From NCBI RefSeq assembly GCF_020622345.1, contig NZ_JACNMO010000014.1:1-64000 (forward strand): a stretch of 64,000 nucleotides of DNA. The letters run 5' to 3'. A program made the translations under genes and the position numbers. Below, one piece after another: positions 17,291 through 26,498 of the stretch (positions are counted from its first letter, which is position 1; each line of letters starts with the position of its first letter). This stretch comes from Roseobacter weihaiensis (lineage in GTDB: Bacteria > Pseudomonadota > Alphaproteobacteria > Rhodobacterales > Rhodobacteraceae). Below the pieces are notes generated by a model. The model was not told the DNA's origin. It saw only the letters and a program-made list of their open reading frames with translations, and did no database searches.

Positions 17291-18280
17291 ATGAAAACAA
17301 AGTTTCTAACGACCGTCGCAATGGTCGCGACACTGGGCCTGGCATCTGCCGCAACCGCCACAGAGCTTCGCCTGTCGCATCAGTGGTCGAACCAGGACAT
17401 CCGCCATCAGGTCGCTCAAATCGTGGCAGATGGTGTTGCCGAAGCAGACGTTGATCTGGAGATCAAGATTTTTGCCTCGAAATCTCTCTTTAAACCGCGC
17501 GAGCAGTACCGCCCGCTCAGCCGTGGTCAGTTGGATATGACCGTTCTGCCGCTCAGCTATGCAGGTGGCCAGCAACCAGCATTCAACCTCACCCTGATGC
17601 CGGGCCTGGTAAAGAACCATGACCACGCAGCGCGGCTGAGCAACTCACCCTACATGCAAGCGCTTGAAGAGAAGATGGCCGAAGACGACGTGATGGTGCT
17701 TGTTCATGGCTATCTGGCCGGCGGATTTGTCGGCAAAGACAAATGTATCACAAAGCCCGAAGATGTTGCGGGCTTGCAGACCCGCGCTGCCGGTAAAGCG
17801 TTCGAGCAGATGTTGGCCGGCGCTGATGCGTCCATCACATCGATGGCGTCGTCAGAAATCTACAACGCGATGCAAACCGGGATTCTGAACGCTGCGAACA
17901 CGTCCTCGTCTTCCTTCGTATCATATCGCATCTACGAACAGGTGTCTTGCTACACACCTGCGACCGAAGACGTGGCGCTGTGGTTCATGTACCAGCCGCT
18001 ACTCATGAACAAGTCGACGTTCGAAGGGCTGACAGCCGAGCAGCAAGAGGCACTCCTGGCCGCATCTGAAAAGGCCGAGGCATATTACCTTGCAGAAGCA
18101 AAGAAGCAGGACGCCGCTTCCGTTGCCGTGTTCGAAGAAGCGGGTGTCGAGATTGCGCAAATGTCTCCTGAAGACTTTGCAAAGTGGCGCGCGCTGGCCC
18201 AAGACACGTCCTACAAATTGTTCGTGGAGGACGTGCCGGACGGCCAGGCATTGCTGGATATGGCGCTGGCAGTCGAATAA
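17291..18280 (+). CDS. matP: TRAP transporter substrate-binding protein for malonate (DctP family)
   Basis: A 329-residue periplasmic receptor of a tripartite ATP-independent transporter. Residues 1-22 form a signal peptide (ending SAATATEL). DctP features include a LFKPREQYRPLSRGQLDM helix-strand near residue 70 and GLQTRAAGKAFEQML near 160, whose Arg is the usual carboxylate ligand. It would bind malonate, as inferred from the malonyl-CoA genes in the operon. GGGAGG lies just before the ATG at 17291; longer in-frame readings cross the operator. A strong hairpin follows the gene before matQ. Confidence 0.92.
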   Translation: MKTKFLTTVAMVATLGLASAATATELRLSHQWSNQDIRHQVAQIVADGVAEADVDLEIKIFASKSLFKPREQYRPLSRGQLDMTVLPLSYAGGQQPAFNLTLMPGLVKNHDHAARLSNSPYMQALEEKMAEDDVMVLVHGYLAGGFVGKDKCITKPEDVAGLQTRAAGKAFEQMLAGADASITSMASSEIYNAMQTGILNAANTSSSSFVSYRIYEQVSCYTPATEDVALWFMYQPLLMNKSTFEGLTAEQQEALLAASEKAEAYYLAEAKKQDAASVAVFEEAGVEIAQMSPEDFAKWRALAQDTSYKLFVEDVPDGQALLDMALAVE

Positions 18281-18288
18281 TCGCTGCG

Positions 18289-18315
18289 GGGCGGCTGCCG
18301 AAGGTGCAGCCGCCC
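18289..18315 (+). promoter_or_regulatory. intercistronic stem-loop between matP and matQ
   Basis: A perfect 10-bp stem GGGCGGCTGC / GCAGCCGCCC with a 7-nt loop starts 8 nt after the matP stop. No T-run follows it, so RNA protection or partial attenuation is likelier than full termination. It probably raises the amount of receptor relative to the membrane subunits. Confidence 0.7.
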
Positions 18316-18356
18316 ACCTCTCCCAAATGAATCAAGACCTTGGAAGGAAAGCTGAC

Positions 18357-18905
18357 ATGGCTGGCCAAAGCTCAGCTGTTGCGTCGCGCACGGGAAACAA
18401 TCTCTTTTTGCGCGGTGTTGCGGCACTCTCAACGCTCGCCGGATGGTGCTCCGCGGCCATGATCGTCGCTGCCGTTGCAATCACCTGCCAAATGATCTTT
18501 GTGCGGTTTGTTCTGAATCAATCCACAATCTGGCAGACCGAAGCGGTGGTCTATCTTGCGATCGCGGCAACCCTGGTCGGACTGCCTTATGTGCAAAGGC
18601 TGCGGGGGCATGTCAATGTGGATCTTATCCCGCTGTCCCTGCCCAAAAAGGCGCGATATTACATGTGCCTTCTGACGCTTTCGCTGTCGATTGCGATGGT
18701 CGCGGTGCTGCTTTTCTACGGCTATGAGCATTGGCATCTGACATATGAGCGCAACTGGAAATCTGACACGGTCTGGGGCGTTCGGCTGTGGATCCCCTAT
18801 CTCGCACTCCCGGTTGGGTTTGGGCTTTTTCTGTTGCAACTGGTTGCTGACCTGGTCGCCGTTATCCTGAAAGTCGACGCCCCCTTTGGCCTGGAGGATG
18901 TGTAA
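18357..18905 (+). CDS. matQ: TRAP transporter small permease (DctQ family)
   Basis: A 182-residue inner-membrane protein with four transmembrane segments and the DctQ-family pattern: a long helix 2 with QTEAVVYLAIAATLVGLPYV, then RLRGHVNVDLIPL, then a final pair of helices. It forms the small membrane subunit of the malonate TRAP transporter. The start at 18357 follows GGAAGGAAA. Its stop overlaps the matM start (TAATG), indicating tight translational coupling. Confidence 0.92.
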   Translation: MAGQSSAVASRTGNNLFLRGVAALSTLAGWCSAAMIVAAVAITCQMIFVRFVLNQSTIWQTEAVVYLAIAATLVGLPYVQRLRGHVNVDLIPLSLPKKARYYMCLLTLSLSIAMVAVLLFYGYEHWHLTYERNWKSDTVWGVRLWIPYLALPVGFGLFLLQLVADLVAVILKVDAPFGLEDV

Positions 18906-20221
18906 TGGATCCGTTGCTGCTAGGCGCAATCGTCGCTGTTGCCACCATACTTGTTCTGTTTTCGGGCGTGTCAGTTGCGTTAGGGCTGATGATCGTCTCG
19001 ACGGGGTTCCTGCTGATCTTTGACGGCATGCGTTCGCTTGAGCTGTTGCCTGAAATTCTTTTCGGCAAGCTCGACAACTTCGCGCTGCTTTCGATCCCCA
19101 TGTTCATCATCATGGGCGCGTCCATCGCGTCGACCCGGGCGGGCGCTGACCTTTACGAGGCGTTGGAGCGGTGGTTGACGCGGGTGCCTGGGGGCCTGGT
19201 GATCTCCAATCTGGGGGCCTGTGCGCTGTTCTCGGCCATGTCCGGGTCAAGTCCCGCAACCTGTGCAGCCATCGGCAAGATGGGTATTCCCGAAATGCGC
19301 AAACGCGGATACCCCGATGGGGTTGCAGCAGGCTCCATCGCCGCGGGCGGCACATTGGGCATTCTCATCCCGCCGTCGGTGACGATGATCGTTTACGGCA
19401 TCGCGACAGAGACCTCGATCGGTCGGCTGTTCCTGGCGGGTGTGATCCCGGGCCTGCTCTTGGTCGGGCTGTTTATGGTTTGGTCGCTCTATTCCACCTG
19501 GAAATCCGGCGATCAGAACTTGCTGTCATCGCGGGTCTATAGCTGGAAGGAAAAATTCGAAATCCTGCCCCGCGTCCTGCCGTTCATCGCCATTATCATC
19601 GGTGTGCTTTACGCCATGTATGGCGGTATCGCGACACCGTCCGAGACAGCCGCTGTCGGTGCGCTTTTGTGTCTGTTGATCGCGGTCATCATCTACAGGC
19701 TCTGGAACCCGAAAGATCTCTGGATGGTGCTGCGCGACAGCACAAAAGAGAGCGTGATGATCCTGTTCATCATTGGCGCTGCAGGTGTGTTCTCCTACAT
19801 GCTGTCGAGCCTTTTCATCACGCAGGCCATTGCCGAATGGATCGGCACGCTGGATGTGAACCGCTGGGTGCTCATGGGCTTTGTCATGTTGTTCCTGCTG
19901 GTTGCCGGTTTCTTTCTGCCCCCTGTTGCGGTGATCCTGATGGCCGCGCCGATCCTGCTGCCGATCATAACGACGGCCGGGTTTGATCCGATCTGGTTTG
20001 CCGTCGTCCTGACGATCAACATGGAAATTGGTTTGATTTCACCGCCCGTGGGTTTGAACCTCTACGTGATCAATGGTATTGCGCCGGACATATCGCTCAA
20101 GACGATCCTCAAGGGCTCACTGCCATTTGTCGCCTGTATGGTCATTGCAATCATCCTGCTTTGCTTCTTTCCTGGTCTGGCGACCTGGTTGCCGGACGCT
20201 GTCATGGGGGAGGCGATATGA
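18905..20221 (+). CDS. matM: TRAP transporter large permease (DctM family)
   Basis: A 438-residue membrane protein with about 12 transmembrane segments. Conserved DctM stretches include NFALLSIPMFIIMGASIAST near residue 60, AMSGSSPATCAAIGKMGIPEM near 110, AAGGTLGILIPPSVTMIVYG near 150 and a C-terminal NMEIGLISPPVGLNLYVI. It is the sodium-driven transport subunit that takes malonate from MatP. It overlaps matQ by one base and the malonyl-CoA decarboxylase gene by four. Confidence 0.94.
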   Translation: MDPLLLGAIVAVATILVLFSGVSVALGLMIVSTGFLLIFDGMRSLELLPEILFGKLDNFALLSIPMFIIMGASIASTRAGADLYEALERWLTRVPGGLVISNLGACALFSAMSGSSPATCAAIGKMGIPEMRKRGYPDGVAAGSIAAGGTLGILIPPSVTMIVYGIATETSIGRLFLAGVIPGLLLVGLFMVWSLYSTWKSGDQNLLSSRVYSWKEKFEILPRVLPFIAIIIGVLYAMYGGIATPSETAAVGALLCLLIAVIIYRLWNPKDLWMVLRDSTKESVMILFIIGAAGVFSYMLSSLFITQAIAEWIGTLDVNRWVLMGFVMLFLLVAGFFLPPVAVILMAAPILLPIITTAGFDPIWFAVVLTINMEIGLISPPVGLNLYVINGIAPDISLKTILKGSLPFVACMVIAIILLCFFPGLATWLPDAVMGEAI

Positions 20222-21456
20222 GCTACTTCGGTGAACTGATCTCGACCGTATTCGAGCGCCGCTATCGCAAGGCGTTGTCGGATGAAGTCGACGGCAGAAC
20301 AACGTCGGACCTGTGCGAAGCTCTCTTGAGCAGCCACGGCGAAGTGTCCGGGGGCACCCTGGCACGCAACATCCTGGATCGCTATGCCGGCATGGATGCG
20401 GAGGAGAAGACGGCGTTCTTCGAATTTATGACGCACGAGCTGGAAATCGATCCGGATGTCGTCCTTACAACACTCCAGGCCTACCGGGACAACCCCGGCA
20501 AAGCTTCGTACCGCGCATTCGCCGCTGCCTGTGAGCCGCGACGCCAGGAGCTCGCCCGACGTCTGAACCAAGTGCCCGGTGCGACCGGACAGCTTGTATC
20601 GATGCGCAAGGATCTCTTGGGCAAAATGAAAGAACGACCGGACCTTGAACCGCTGGATGTGGATTTTAAACACCTGTTCTCATCCTGGTTCAATCGTGGC
20701 TTTTTGGTCTTGCGTCCCATCAACTGGGAAAGCCCTGCAGATATCCTCGAAAAGATCATTGCCTATGAGGCGGTGCACGCCATCGACAGCTGGGATGACC
20801 TCAGGCGGCGTCTGAAGCCAGGTGACCGGCGGTGCTTTGGCTTTTTTCATCCGGCAATGGCTGACGAGCCGCTGATCTTCGTTGAAGTCGCCTTGACCCA
20901 AGGCATCCCGACTTCGGTACAAGGCCTGCTGGCAGATGATCGCAGGGCCATCGAGGCCGAAGAGGCCGACACTGCCGTGTTCTATTCGATCTCCAACTGC
21001 CAAGCCGGGTTGGCCGGGATGTCATTCGGTAATTCGCTTATAAAGCAAGTTGTGTCAGATCTGTCGAAAGATCTGCCGGGGCTCGAGACCTTCGTGACAT
21101 TGTCGCCGATCCCGGGTCTCAACCGCTGGCTTGATGGAACCGGGCCCGAGGCTTTGAAATCCGCGGACGATCAGGCCTTAGCGGCGCATTACCTTTTGGA
21201 GGCAAAGCGGTCAGATGGTATGCCCTATGATCCCGTTGCGCGGTTTCATCTTGGCAACGGGGCCCTGGTTCACGCGGTCCACACGGACGCGGATGTATCG
21301 GAGAACGGGCGCAGGCAATCCAACGGAACGATGGTCAACTATCTCTATGACCTGACCCAGATTTCGCAAAATCACGAACGTTTTGTGGGCGAAAAGACGG
21401 TCGTCGCATCAGACGCGGTTAAGGCTCTCAGCGCGTCGGTGCTGCAAAACGCCTAG
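20218..21456 (+). CDS. matA: malonyl-CoA decarboxylase
   Basis: A 412-residue protein matching bacterial MatA/MLYCD, which decarboxylates malonyl-CoA to acetyl-CoA. The N-terminal half is the helical oligomerisation domain. The C-terminal half is a GNAT-like catalytic domain, with FHPAMADEPLIFVEVAL near residue 215, VFYSISNCQAGLAGMSFGN near 255 (containing the catalytic Ser region), ETFVTLSPIPGLNRWL near 290 and FHLGNGALVHAVHTDAD near 345 with the catalytic His. The start at 20218 overlaps the matM stop (ATGA). Together with MatB it feeds imported malonate into acetyl-CoA. Confidence 0.93.
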   Translation: MSYFGELISTVFERRYRKALSDEVDGRTTSDLCEALLSSHGEVSGGTLARNILDRYAGMDAEEKTAFFEFMTHELEIDPDVVLTTLQAYRDNPGKASYRAFAAACEPRRQELARRLNQVPGATGQLVSMRKDLLGKMKERPDLEPLDVDFKHLFSSWFNRGFLVLRPINWESPADILEKIIAYEAVHAIDSWDDLRRRLKPGDRRCFGFFHPAMADEPLIFVEVALTQGIPTSVQGLLADDRRAIEAEEADTAVFYSISNCQAGLAGMSFGNSLIKQVVSDLSKDLPGLETFVTLSPIPGLNRWLDGTGPEALKSADDQALAAHYLLEAKRSDGMPYDPVARFHLGNGALVHAVHTDADVSENGRRQSNGTMVNYLYDLTQISQNHERFVGEKTVVASDAVKALSASVLQNA

Positions 21457-21466
21457 GAGTTTGAAG

Positions 21467-22984
21467 ATGCCAAATCCTCTTTACGATACCCTCTTTGGTC
21501 AACATAAAGGCAAGACGACGCCGTTCCTGCAAATGGCAGATGGTTCGGTTGTGACCCATGACACCTATCTTCAAATGTCAGCGCAATATGCGCATCTGTT
21601 CACCGAATGGGGTGTGAGACCCGGAGATCGCGTTGCGGTCCAAATCGAAAAGTCGCCCCAGGCCCTGGCGGTCTATGCCGCATGCGTGCAGGCGGGCTTT
21701 GTTTTTTTGCCATTGAACACGGCCTACACCGCGGACGAAGTTTCATATTTCGCTGAAAACAGCGGGGCCCGCGTGATCCTGTGCGATGCCAAGCGTTCTG
21801 ATGCGCTGGCCCCGGTTGCCGCCGCCTGTGGCGCGAGGCTTGAGACCTTAAACGCAGATGGTAGTGGCAGTTTTGCCATGCAGGCCGATAAAATGCCCGC
21901 TGCGTTTCCCACGGTTGACCGCAGCGTAGATGATCTGGCCGCCTTTCTTTACACGTCTGGAACAACAGGGCGCTCCAAGGGGGCGATGCTGACCCAGGGC
22001 AATCTTCTGTCAAACTGCCTGACCTTGACAGAGGAATGGCGGTTCACGGCCGACGATGCGCTTTTGCACGCGCTGCCCATCTTCCATACACACGGTCTGT
22101 TCGTTGCGACAAACATCGCGCTTCTGGCAGGCAGCAAGATCTTGTTCCTACCCCGGTTTGATCTGGATGTGATGCTGGAACTCATGGCGCAGGCCACCAC
22201 GATGATGGGCGTGCCCACGTTCTACACGCGGCTTCTGGGGGACGCGCGCTTTACGAAACAATTGACCCGGCACATGCGTCTGTTTGTGTCCGGCAGCGCG
22301 CCGCTGCTTGCTGAAACGCATCTCCAGTTCGAAGAGCGTACCGGCCACCGCATCCTTGAACGTTACGGCATGACAGAAACCAACATGAACACCTCGAACC
22401 CCTATGACGGAGAACGCCGTGCCGGCACGGTGGGCTTTCCGTTGCCGGGCGTCGAAATCAAGATCACCGACAGCCGAACCGGAGAAAGCCTGCCTCAGGG
22501 CGAGATTGGTGAGATCGAGGTCAGGGGTCCCAATGTCTTCAAGGGCTACTGGCAGATGCCGGAAAAGACGGCCGAGGAATTGCGGGAGAACGGGTTCTTC
22601 ATCACCGGAGATCTTGGGCAGATTGACGAAGATGGCTACCTCAGTATCGTCGGGCGGAACAAGGATCTTATCATTTCAGGGGGCTACAACATCTACCCCA
22701 AGGAAATCGAGCTGCTGCTTGATGCGCAGCCGGGCGTTTTGGAAAGCGCGGTCATTGGCGTGCCACATCCGGACTTTGGCGAAACCGTTCTCGGCATATT
22801 AGTCGCGGAGCGGCAGGCCATCCTCGATCTGGATGCGATCAAGGCAAATATCGGTGGGTCACTGGCAAAGTTCAAGCATCCCCAAAGGCTCGTTGTTCTG
22901 CCTGAACTGCCGCGAAACACGATGGGCAAGGTTCAAAAGAAGGAACTTCGTGAACACTACAAAGACATGTTTCTGCACGCTTAG
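21467..22984 (+). CDS. matB: malonyl-CoA synthetase (malonate--CoA ligase)
   Basis: A 505-residue acyl-adenylating enzyme of the ANL superfamily that activates malonate with ATP and CoA. Motifs in order are the P-loop FLYTSGTTGRSKGAML near residue 165, ALPIFHTHGLF near 205, the adenine motif ERYGMTETNMN near 305 whose MTETNM form is typical of MatB, FFITGDLGQIDEDGYL near 385, the hinge GRNKDLIISGGYNIYP near 400 and the catalytic Lys in PRNTMGKVQKKEL near 490. It starts 10 nt after the decarboxylase stop with AGGAG upstream and ends the mat operon. No clear terminator follows. Confidence 0.93.
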   Translation: MPNPLYDTLFGQHKGKTTPFLQMADGSVVTHDTYLQMSAQYAHLFTEWGVRPGDRVAVQIEKSPQALAVYAACVQAGFVFLPLNTAYTADEVSYFAENSGARVILCDAKRSDALAPVAAACGARLETLNADGSGSFAMQADKMPAAFPTVDRSVDDLAAFLYTSGTTGRSKGAMLTQGNLLSNCLTLTEEWRFTADDALLHALPIFHTHGLFVATNIALLAGSKILFLPRFDLDVMLELMAQATTMMGVPTFYTRLLGDARFTKQLTRHMRLFVSGSAPLLAETHLQFEERTGHRILERYGMTETNMNTSNPYDGERRAGTVGFPLPGVEIKITDSRTGESLPQGEIGEIEVRGPNVFKGYWQMPEKTAEELRENGFFITGDLGQIDEDGYLSIVGRNKDLIISGGYNIYPKEIELLLDAQPGVLESAVIGVPHPDFGETVLGILVAERQAILDLDAIKANIGGSLAKFKHPQRLVVLPELPRNTMGKVQKKELREHYKDMFLHA

Positions 22985-23399
22985 CGTGCGATCCTTGCCA
23001 CGTTGCCGGTGATAGATGGTGTGGAGCAAATCCCAAGCTGACCCTGACCGAAAAGGGTCACGCTTTCCTGTCAAACGAGATCACGCACGATCCCAGTTCC
23101 CAACCCGAAGACCAGCCCGCTTTGCGCAATGAACACGACCAACCCATCGAGTTCTGGTCGTTCAGCAACGATAAAGACGACGCAGGCCATGACAATGCTG
23201 CGACGTCAGACAGGGAGGAAGACAAATGATGAAAACCGCAAAATAGTTCAGGATCTTCGCTCACTATACCTACCAAGGCCTGAAAAACGAAAGGAACTGT
23301 TGCATCACCCCTCGTGAACACGAGATGTGGTATGGCACTCTGGCAATTCCATTCCGGAGAGGGCAGCTGGAAAACGCAACGCAACAGTCCCTGCTAACC
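22985..23399. other. 415-bp stretch without a recognisable gene
   Basis: A plus-strand frame from about 23041 stays open for 63 codons (acidic, rich in D/E/N and ending REEDK) but has no start codon. It may be the tail of a lost gene. Nothing else is recognisable, and no strong terminator for the mat operon is seen. Confidence 0.4.
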
Positions 23400-23690
23400 T
23401 CACGGCTTGTGCCGAGCATCGAGAGTTCTGCGTAGATCGAGGCCCTTTTCGCGACGATTGGCGACTGCCGCGATGATCCCTTTGGTAATTGCTATTGTTG
23501 ATGTTGCTGTAGTTGGAACAGATTTCCTCGTGGCATTTGCGTAGAACACTACATTGGAAAACGTCGTCAGCGAACCGGTAGGTCGATCCGTGATGCAACG
23601 GATCTGAGGCCCTCTTTGATGGGCAAGTTCCGCTACTTCGAGCGTGGCTTCAGAGTCGTTGGGCATCGAGCAAGAGATCAGAAACGTCGT
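23400..23690 (-). pseudogene. RpiR-family regulator SIS-domain remnant
   Basis: About 95 codons encode the C-terminal SIS domain typical of RpiR/MurR regulators: FLISCSMPNDSEATLEVAEL, ITDRPTGSLTTFSNVVFYA and RKSVPTTATSTIAITKGIIA, then AVANRREKGLD. The usual SGxTxE phosphosugar loop is corrupted to SMPNDSE, and the N-terminal helix-turn-helix half is missing. Upstream sequence dissolves into other frames, so this is a fragment rather than a short gene. Confidence 0.7.
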
Positions 23691-23927
23691 TCTCGTTGCC
23701 GCGCACGATTGTCCTTATCGCGGCATCTTGTTTCCCCAGCAGTCGGGCCCAGGGCCGTAAAGCAGTACGCCGATGACATTCACTCTGCAGCGAAGGTCAA
23801 CTCGTGCCAGACCAGACCTTCGCAAAAAGCGCGGCGCATGCTGAGAAAGAGCCCATTTTTACCGATCCTAAGTTTTGTGCGGGTGTTCGCTTCGACTGTC
23901 GAACGAACCCTCCTGGGAGCGCATACT

Positions 23928-24869
23928 TCAGGAGGTCGCGTCTTTCAGGTATTCCTCAGCATAATCGCCAAGCCTGTCCAAGAACTGCGATCCCCCGATC
24001 CCGGTAAGCGACCTTTCCATTGATGCTTTCCGTGCTTCACTGAACTCCCAGGCTTTATCAAAAGTAACGGCATTCTGAGCATTCACGCTGGTATCTCCGG
24101 TGCCTAGATCAAGAGTTTTATAGATCTTGTCATAATTGAAAGCGTGCACGCTGGCGAAAACCTGAAGGTTCAGCTCGATTTCTCCGCGATTATACGCATC
24201 CGTCCACTTGGCCAGCAGATCGCTGCGCATGGTTTCCACCTCTTCATCGGTCATTTTCGCGACAGGACCCGTGGGCTTTTTCGTGCCATCAGATAGCTTT
24301 GCAAACTCATCACTCTGCGACATTTCGATTGCCCGTTGTGTCGACTTCACCTGACCCTCGACTAGGTTGTTGATGGCGTATTCCGCAAGCTCCGCATCCG
24401 TCATCTCAAGGAACTTCTCACCGATCAGGAACGAACTGCCTTTCAGGTTGGACGGGTCCAGGGTGGCAAACTCTGACCGAACAGCAAAGCTGGTTTTAAA
24501 ATTTTCAGCGCTCCGTGTTTCCTTGGAAAGGCTCATCCTTTCCCCGATCGTGAAATCGCTGTGCTTGACGCTCTGCGGCAGCGGGCGCCCGATGTCCTCT
24601 TCGGCCATCTGACGGTAGGTTGTGTTGATGGTTTTCAACTCATTGCCGATAAGAGATCGGATATTGTCGAGAATTCTCTGAGTGGACTCCGACAACGCCA
24701 CTGGAGCGGCCTGCGCCATGCGCGGGTCAGAATAGGTGCCGATCATATCCGTCTGTGTCGCAGGTGTAAAATAGCTGGCGGGCCTGGCGGGAAAAGCAGA
24801 TTGGTGAGCTTTGGCCGCCCCTTGGAAAAGCGACACCGCATAAGAATTTACTGACTGATTAACCTGCAT
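23928..24869 (-). CDS. hypothetical protein, 313 residues
   Basis: I do not recognise this family. The protein is soluble and probably mostly helical, with no signal peptide or membrane segment. Residues 1-45 are Gln/Ser/Ala-rich and look disordered. Residues 60-110 look helical. The middle holds several charged helices with EMTDAELAEYAINN and AKMTDEEVETMRSDLLAKW. The C-terminus is acidic and charged (GDYAEEYLKDATS). AGAGGTG lies about 8 bases before the ATG and codon use resembles its neighbours, so it is very likely a real gene. It stands alone, with gene-free DNA upstream and an RpiR remnant downstream, so no function can be proposed from context. Confidence 0.7.
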   Translation of the reverse strand: MQVNQSVNSYAVSLFQGAAKAHQSAFPARPASYFTPATQTDMIGTYSDPRMAQAAPVALSESTQRILDNIRSLIGNELKTINTTYRQMAEEDIGRPLPQSVKHSDFTIGERMSLSKETRSAENFKTSFAVRSEFATLDPSNLKGSSFLIGEKFLEMTDAELAEYAINNLVEGQVKSTQRAIEMSQSDEFAKLSDGTKKPTGPVAKMTDEEVETMRSDLLAKWTDAYNRGEIELNLQVFASVHAFNYDKIYKTLDLGTGDTSVNAQNAVTFDKAWEFSEARKASMERSLTGIGGSQFLDRLGDYAEEYLKDATS

Positions 24870-25490
24870 AACACACCTCTTATGATGGTCGGCTTTTGAA
24901 AACCGGACTGCACCCCTATGGAAGGTAGCCGAGCAAGTACTAAGAATGAATGAACCCCTCTACTTCAAGATCTTTCTGTTGTTCGCTTTTTCAAGAGACA
25001 CGACCAAAGCTGATCGGCATTTTTCGAATTCACGAGGTTGATGCGACGCGGTCGTTGGCATAGCCGCAGCGAAGTAGCGCTTTGCCCTGTTCTGCCGCTT
25101 TTATACATCCCGCGATGATGAGCCGGTCTGGGTCAGAAACGCCTGACGTTTGGGCCAGTATTGACTGACAGACACGCGCGGCTGGATTCAGAAAAAAAAC
25201 CGCTGCGCCGAGGCAAATGTACGCAACGTTCCACAAAGGAGAAGATCAATCCGTTCAAATAGATAAGAGCCGATTTGCCCTCACTTCGCCGCCTAACTTT
25301 GATCCGGTCCCAGAAAACGTCCTTGTTCCCGGTCAGCGTTTTCCGTTAGTTTTTTCGGCTGGAAAGGGGCGGAAACGCATGAAAACATCAAAGTTCACGA
25401 GCACATACAAAGCCTTCATCCTCCAAGCAGGTCGAAGAAGGGGCGACAGGGTCGGGAGCATCGGAATCTAAAGTCCGACGAGATCACGGT
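24870..25490. other. 620-bp stretch without a supportable gene
   Basis: A minus-strand frame at 25030-25236 (TTG start, 68 codons, hydrophobic N-terminus, two Cys) and a plus-strand frame at 25217-25471 are open. Neither has a good ribosome-binding site or a known family. The minus-strand promoter of the 313-residue gene must lie in 24870-25000, but no consensus pair stands out. Confidence 0.4.
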
Positions 25491-26135
25491 TCAGCTTCCG
25501 CGCAGCAGTCTCGTGTAAATCCGCCATGCGCGGCGAAAAACGGTAAGAATTTCGCCGAGGATAACGACCCAAAGCGTCAAATGCAGGATCAACATCGCGT
25601 CAACCCACACCGATAGAACCGCACCGGTGACAGCAGCGAAGGTGACGGCTGCCATGCGATGCTGCTTGGCCATGGGTCCTGCATAGTCGGCGTTCTGGCC
25701 GAGTGACACCCCAAAGGCCCGCAGATAGGCGATAAATACCGCCAGAACAGCAGCAGCCCAGCCCACCGTGGGCGCACCCGCTCCAATGCCAACGCCGACC
25801 AAAATCAGAATATCAGCCGGCCGATCCGGCACTTCGTTCCAGAACGGGCCAGTGGCGGTTGCCTGACCTGCTTCCACTGCGACCATGCCGTCGAAAAGAT
25901 TGCACAACAACCGCAGCTGGACGAAGAGACCGGCAGCAACAAGAAAGGCGATGCGCAGCGCCCCCTCCGACCAGGCGACACCGGCAAAACACAGTCCCGA
26001 TAGTGCAGCGAAGACGACGCTCGCCGCCGAGATCTGGTTGGGTGTGACATTCGCGTCTGCCAGCCGACGTGTGATGACCTGCGCCCACCCTGTACTGCGA
26101 CTGTTGAGGGGGCGGCGGTTTTTGAGCTCAACCAT
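25491..26135 (-). CDS. CDP-alcohol phosphatidyltransferase family membrane protein (non-canonical motif)
   Basis: A 214-residue inner-membrane protein with about six transmembrane segments. The family motif is D-G-x2-A-R-x8-G-x3-D-x3-D. Here residues 82-108 read FDGMVAV, then EAGQATATG, PFWNEVP and DRPAD. The first Asp (82), the Gly pair and the final two Asp (104, 108) are present, but the Arg after Ala is replaced by Val, and Asn100 stands where the canonical third Asp would be, with extra residues before the last DxxxD. This fits a divergent subgroup. It would condense a CDP-activated lipid with an unknown alcohol. It ends the plsC-cdsA cluster and overlaps the frameshifted gene by eight bases. 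The ATG at 26135 is chosen over an upstream in-frame ATG inside that gene. Confidence 0.8.
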   Translation of the reverse strand: MVELKNRRPLNSRSTGWAQVITRRLADANVTPNQISAASVVFAALSGLCFAGVAWSEGALRIAFLVAAGLFVQLRLLCNLFDGMVAVEAGQATATGPFWNEVPDRPADILILVGVGIGAGAPTVGWAAAVLAVFIAYLRAFGVSLGQNADYAGPMAKQHRMAAVTFAAVTGAVLSVWVDAMLILHLTLWVVILGEILTVFRRAWRIYTRLLRGS

Positions 26136-26498
26136 CAGAAGACCTCTGTCTGAGATAGCAGTAGGTGAAGATGTAGACCCTCGACACCAGAAGGGGAACG
26201 GCCACCGTTGCGGTGCGCTCCGGCGTACCAGCCGCTGCATGTATCACAACCAAGACCGTGGCGGAAAACAAAAGCGACGCGCCGGCTGCCAGCGCCCAGT
26301 GTGGCAGGCTTCTGCGCAGGCGGTCTGCGATCGTCTTGAGCAGGCTGTCAGAATGCCCGACAGCAGCCCTTGCAGCACGCCGGCCTGCAAGCTTTCCGCC
26401 ATCGGGTGTGCACGGTTCGCGAAGATGGCCCAACTGCCCATCAGTGCCGCTCCCATGGCAACATGAGGCCAGGTCTGCGCGGCCAGAAGGCGGATCAT
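26128..26498 (-). pseudogene. small membrane protein gene with a one-base frameshift
   Basis: The ATG at 26498 overlaps the cdsA stop (ATGA) and reads MIRLLAAQTWPHVAMGAALM, continuing to GVLQGLLSGILT near 26345. The sense then continues one frame over as SLLKTIADRLRRSLPHWALA and runs, with a clear membrane segment, to a stop at 26128. Joined, the product would have about 123 residues and two or more membrane helices. A single base lost near 26340-26350 explains the break. This could be a true mutation or a sequencing error. The family is unknown to me. Its position inside the phospholipid operon suggests a helper or phosphatase-like role, which is only a guess. Confidence 0.65.

Noticed and set aside
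25030-25236. 68-codon minus-strand frame with hydrophobic N-terminus
   Set aside because: TTG start without ribosome-binding site and no homology; kept only as a note in the intergenic entry.
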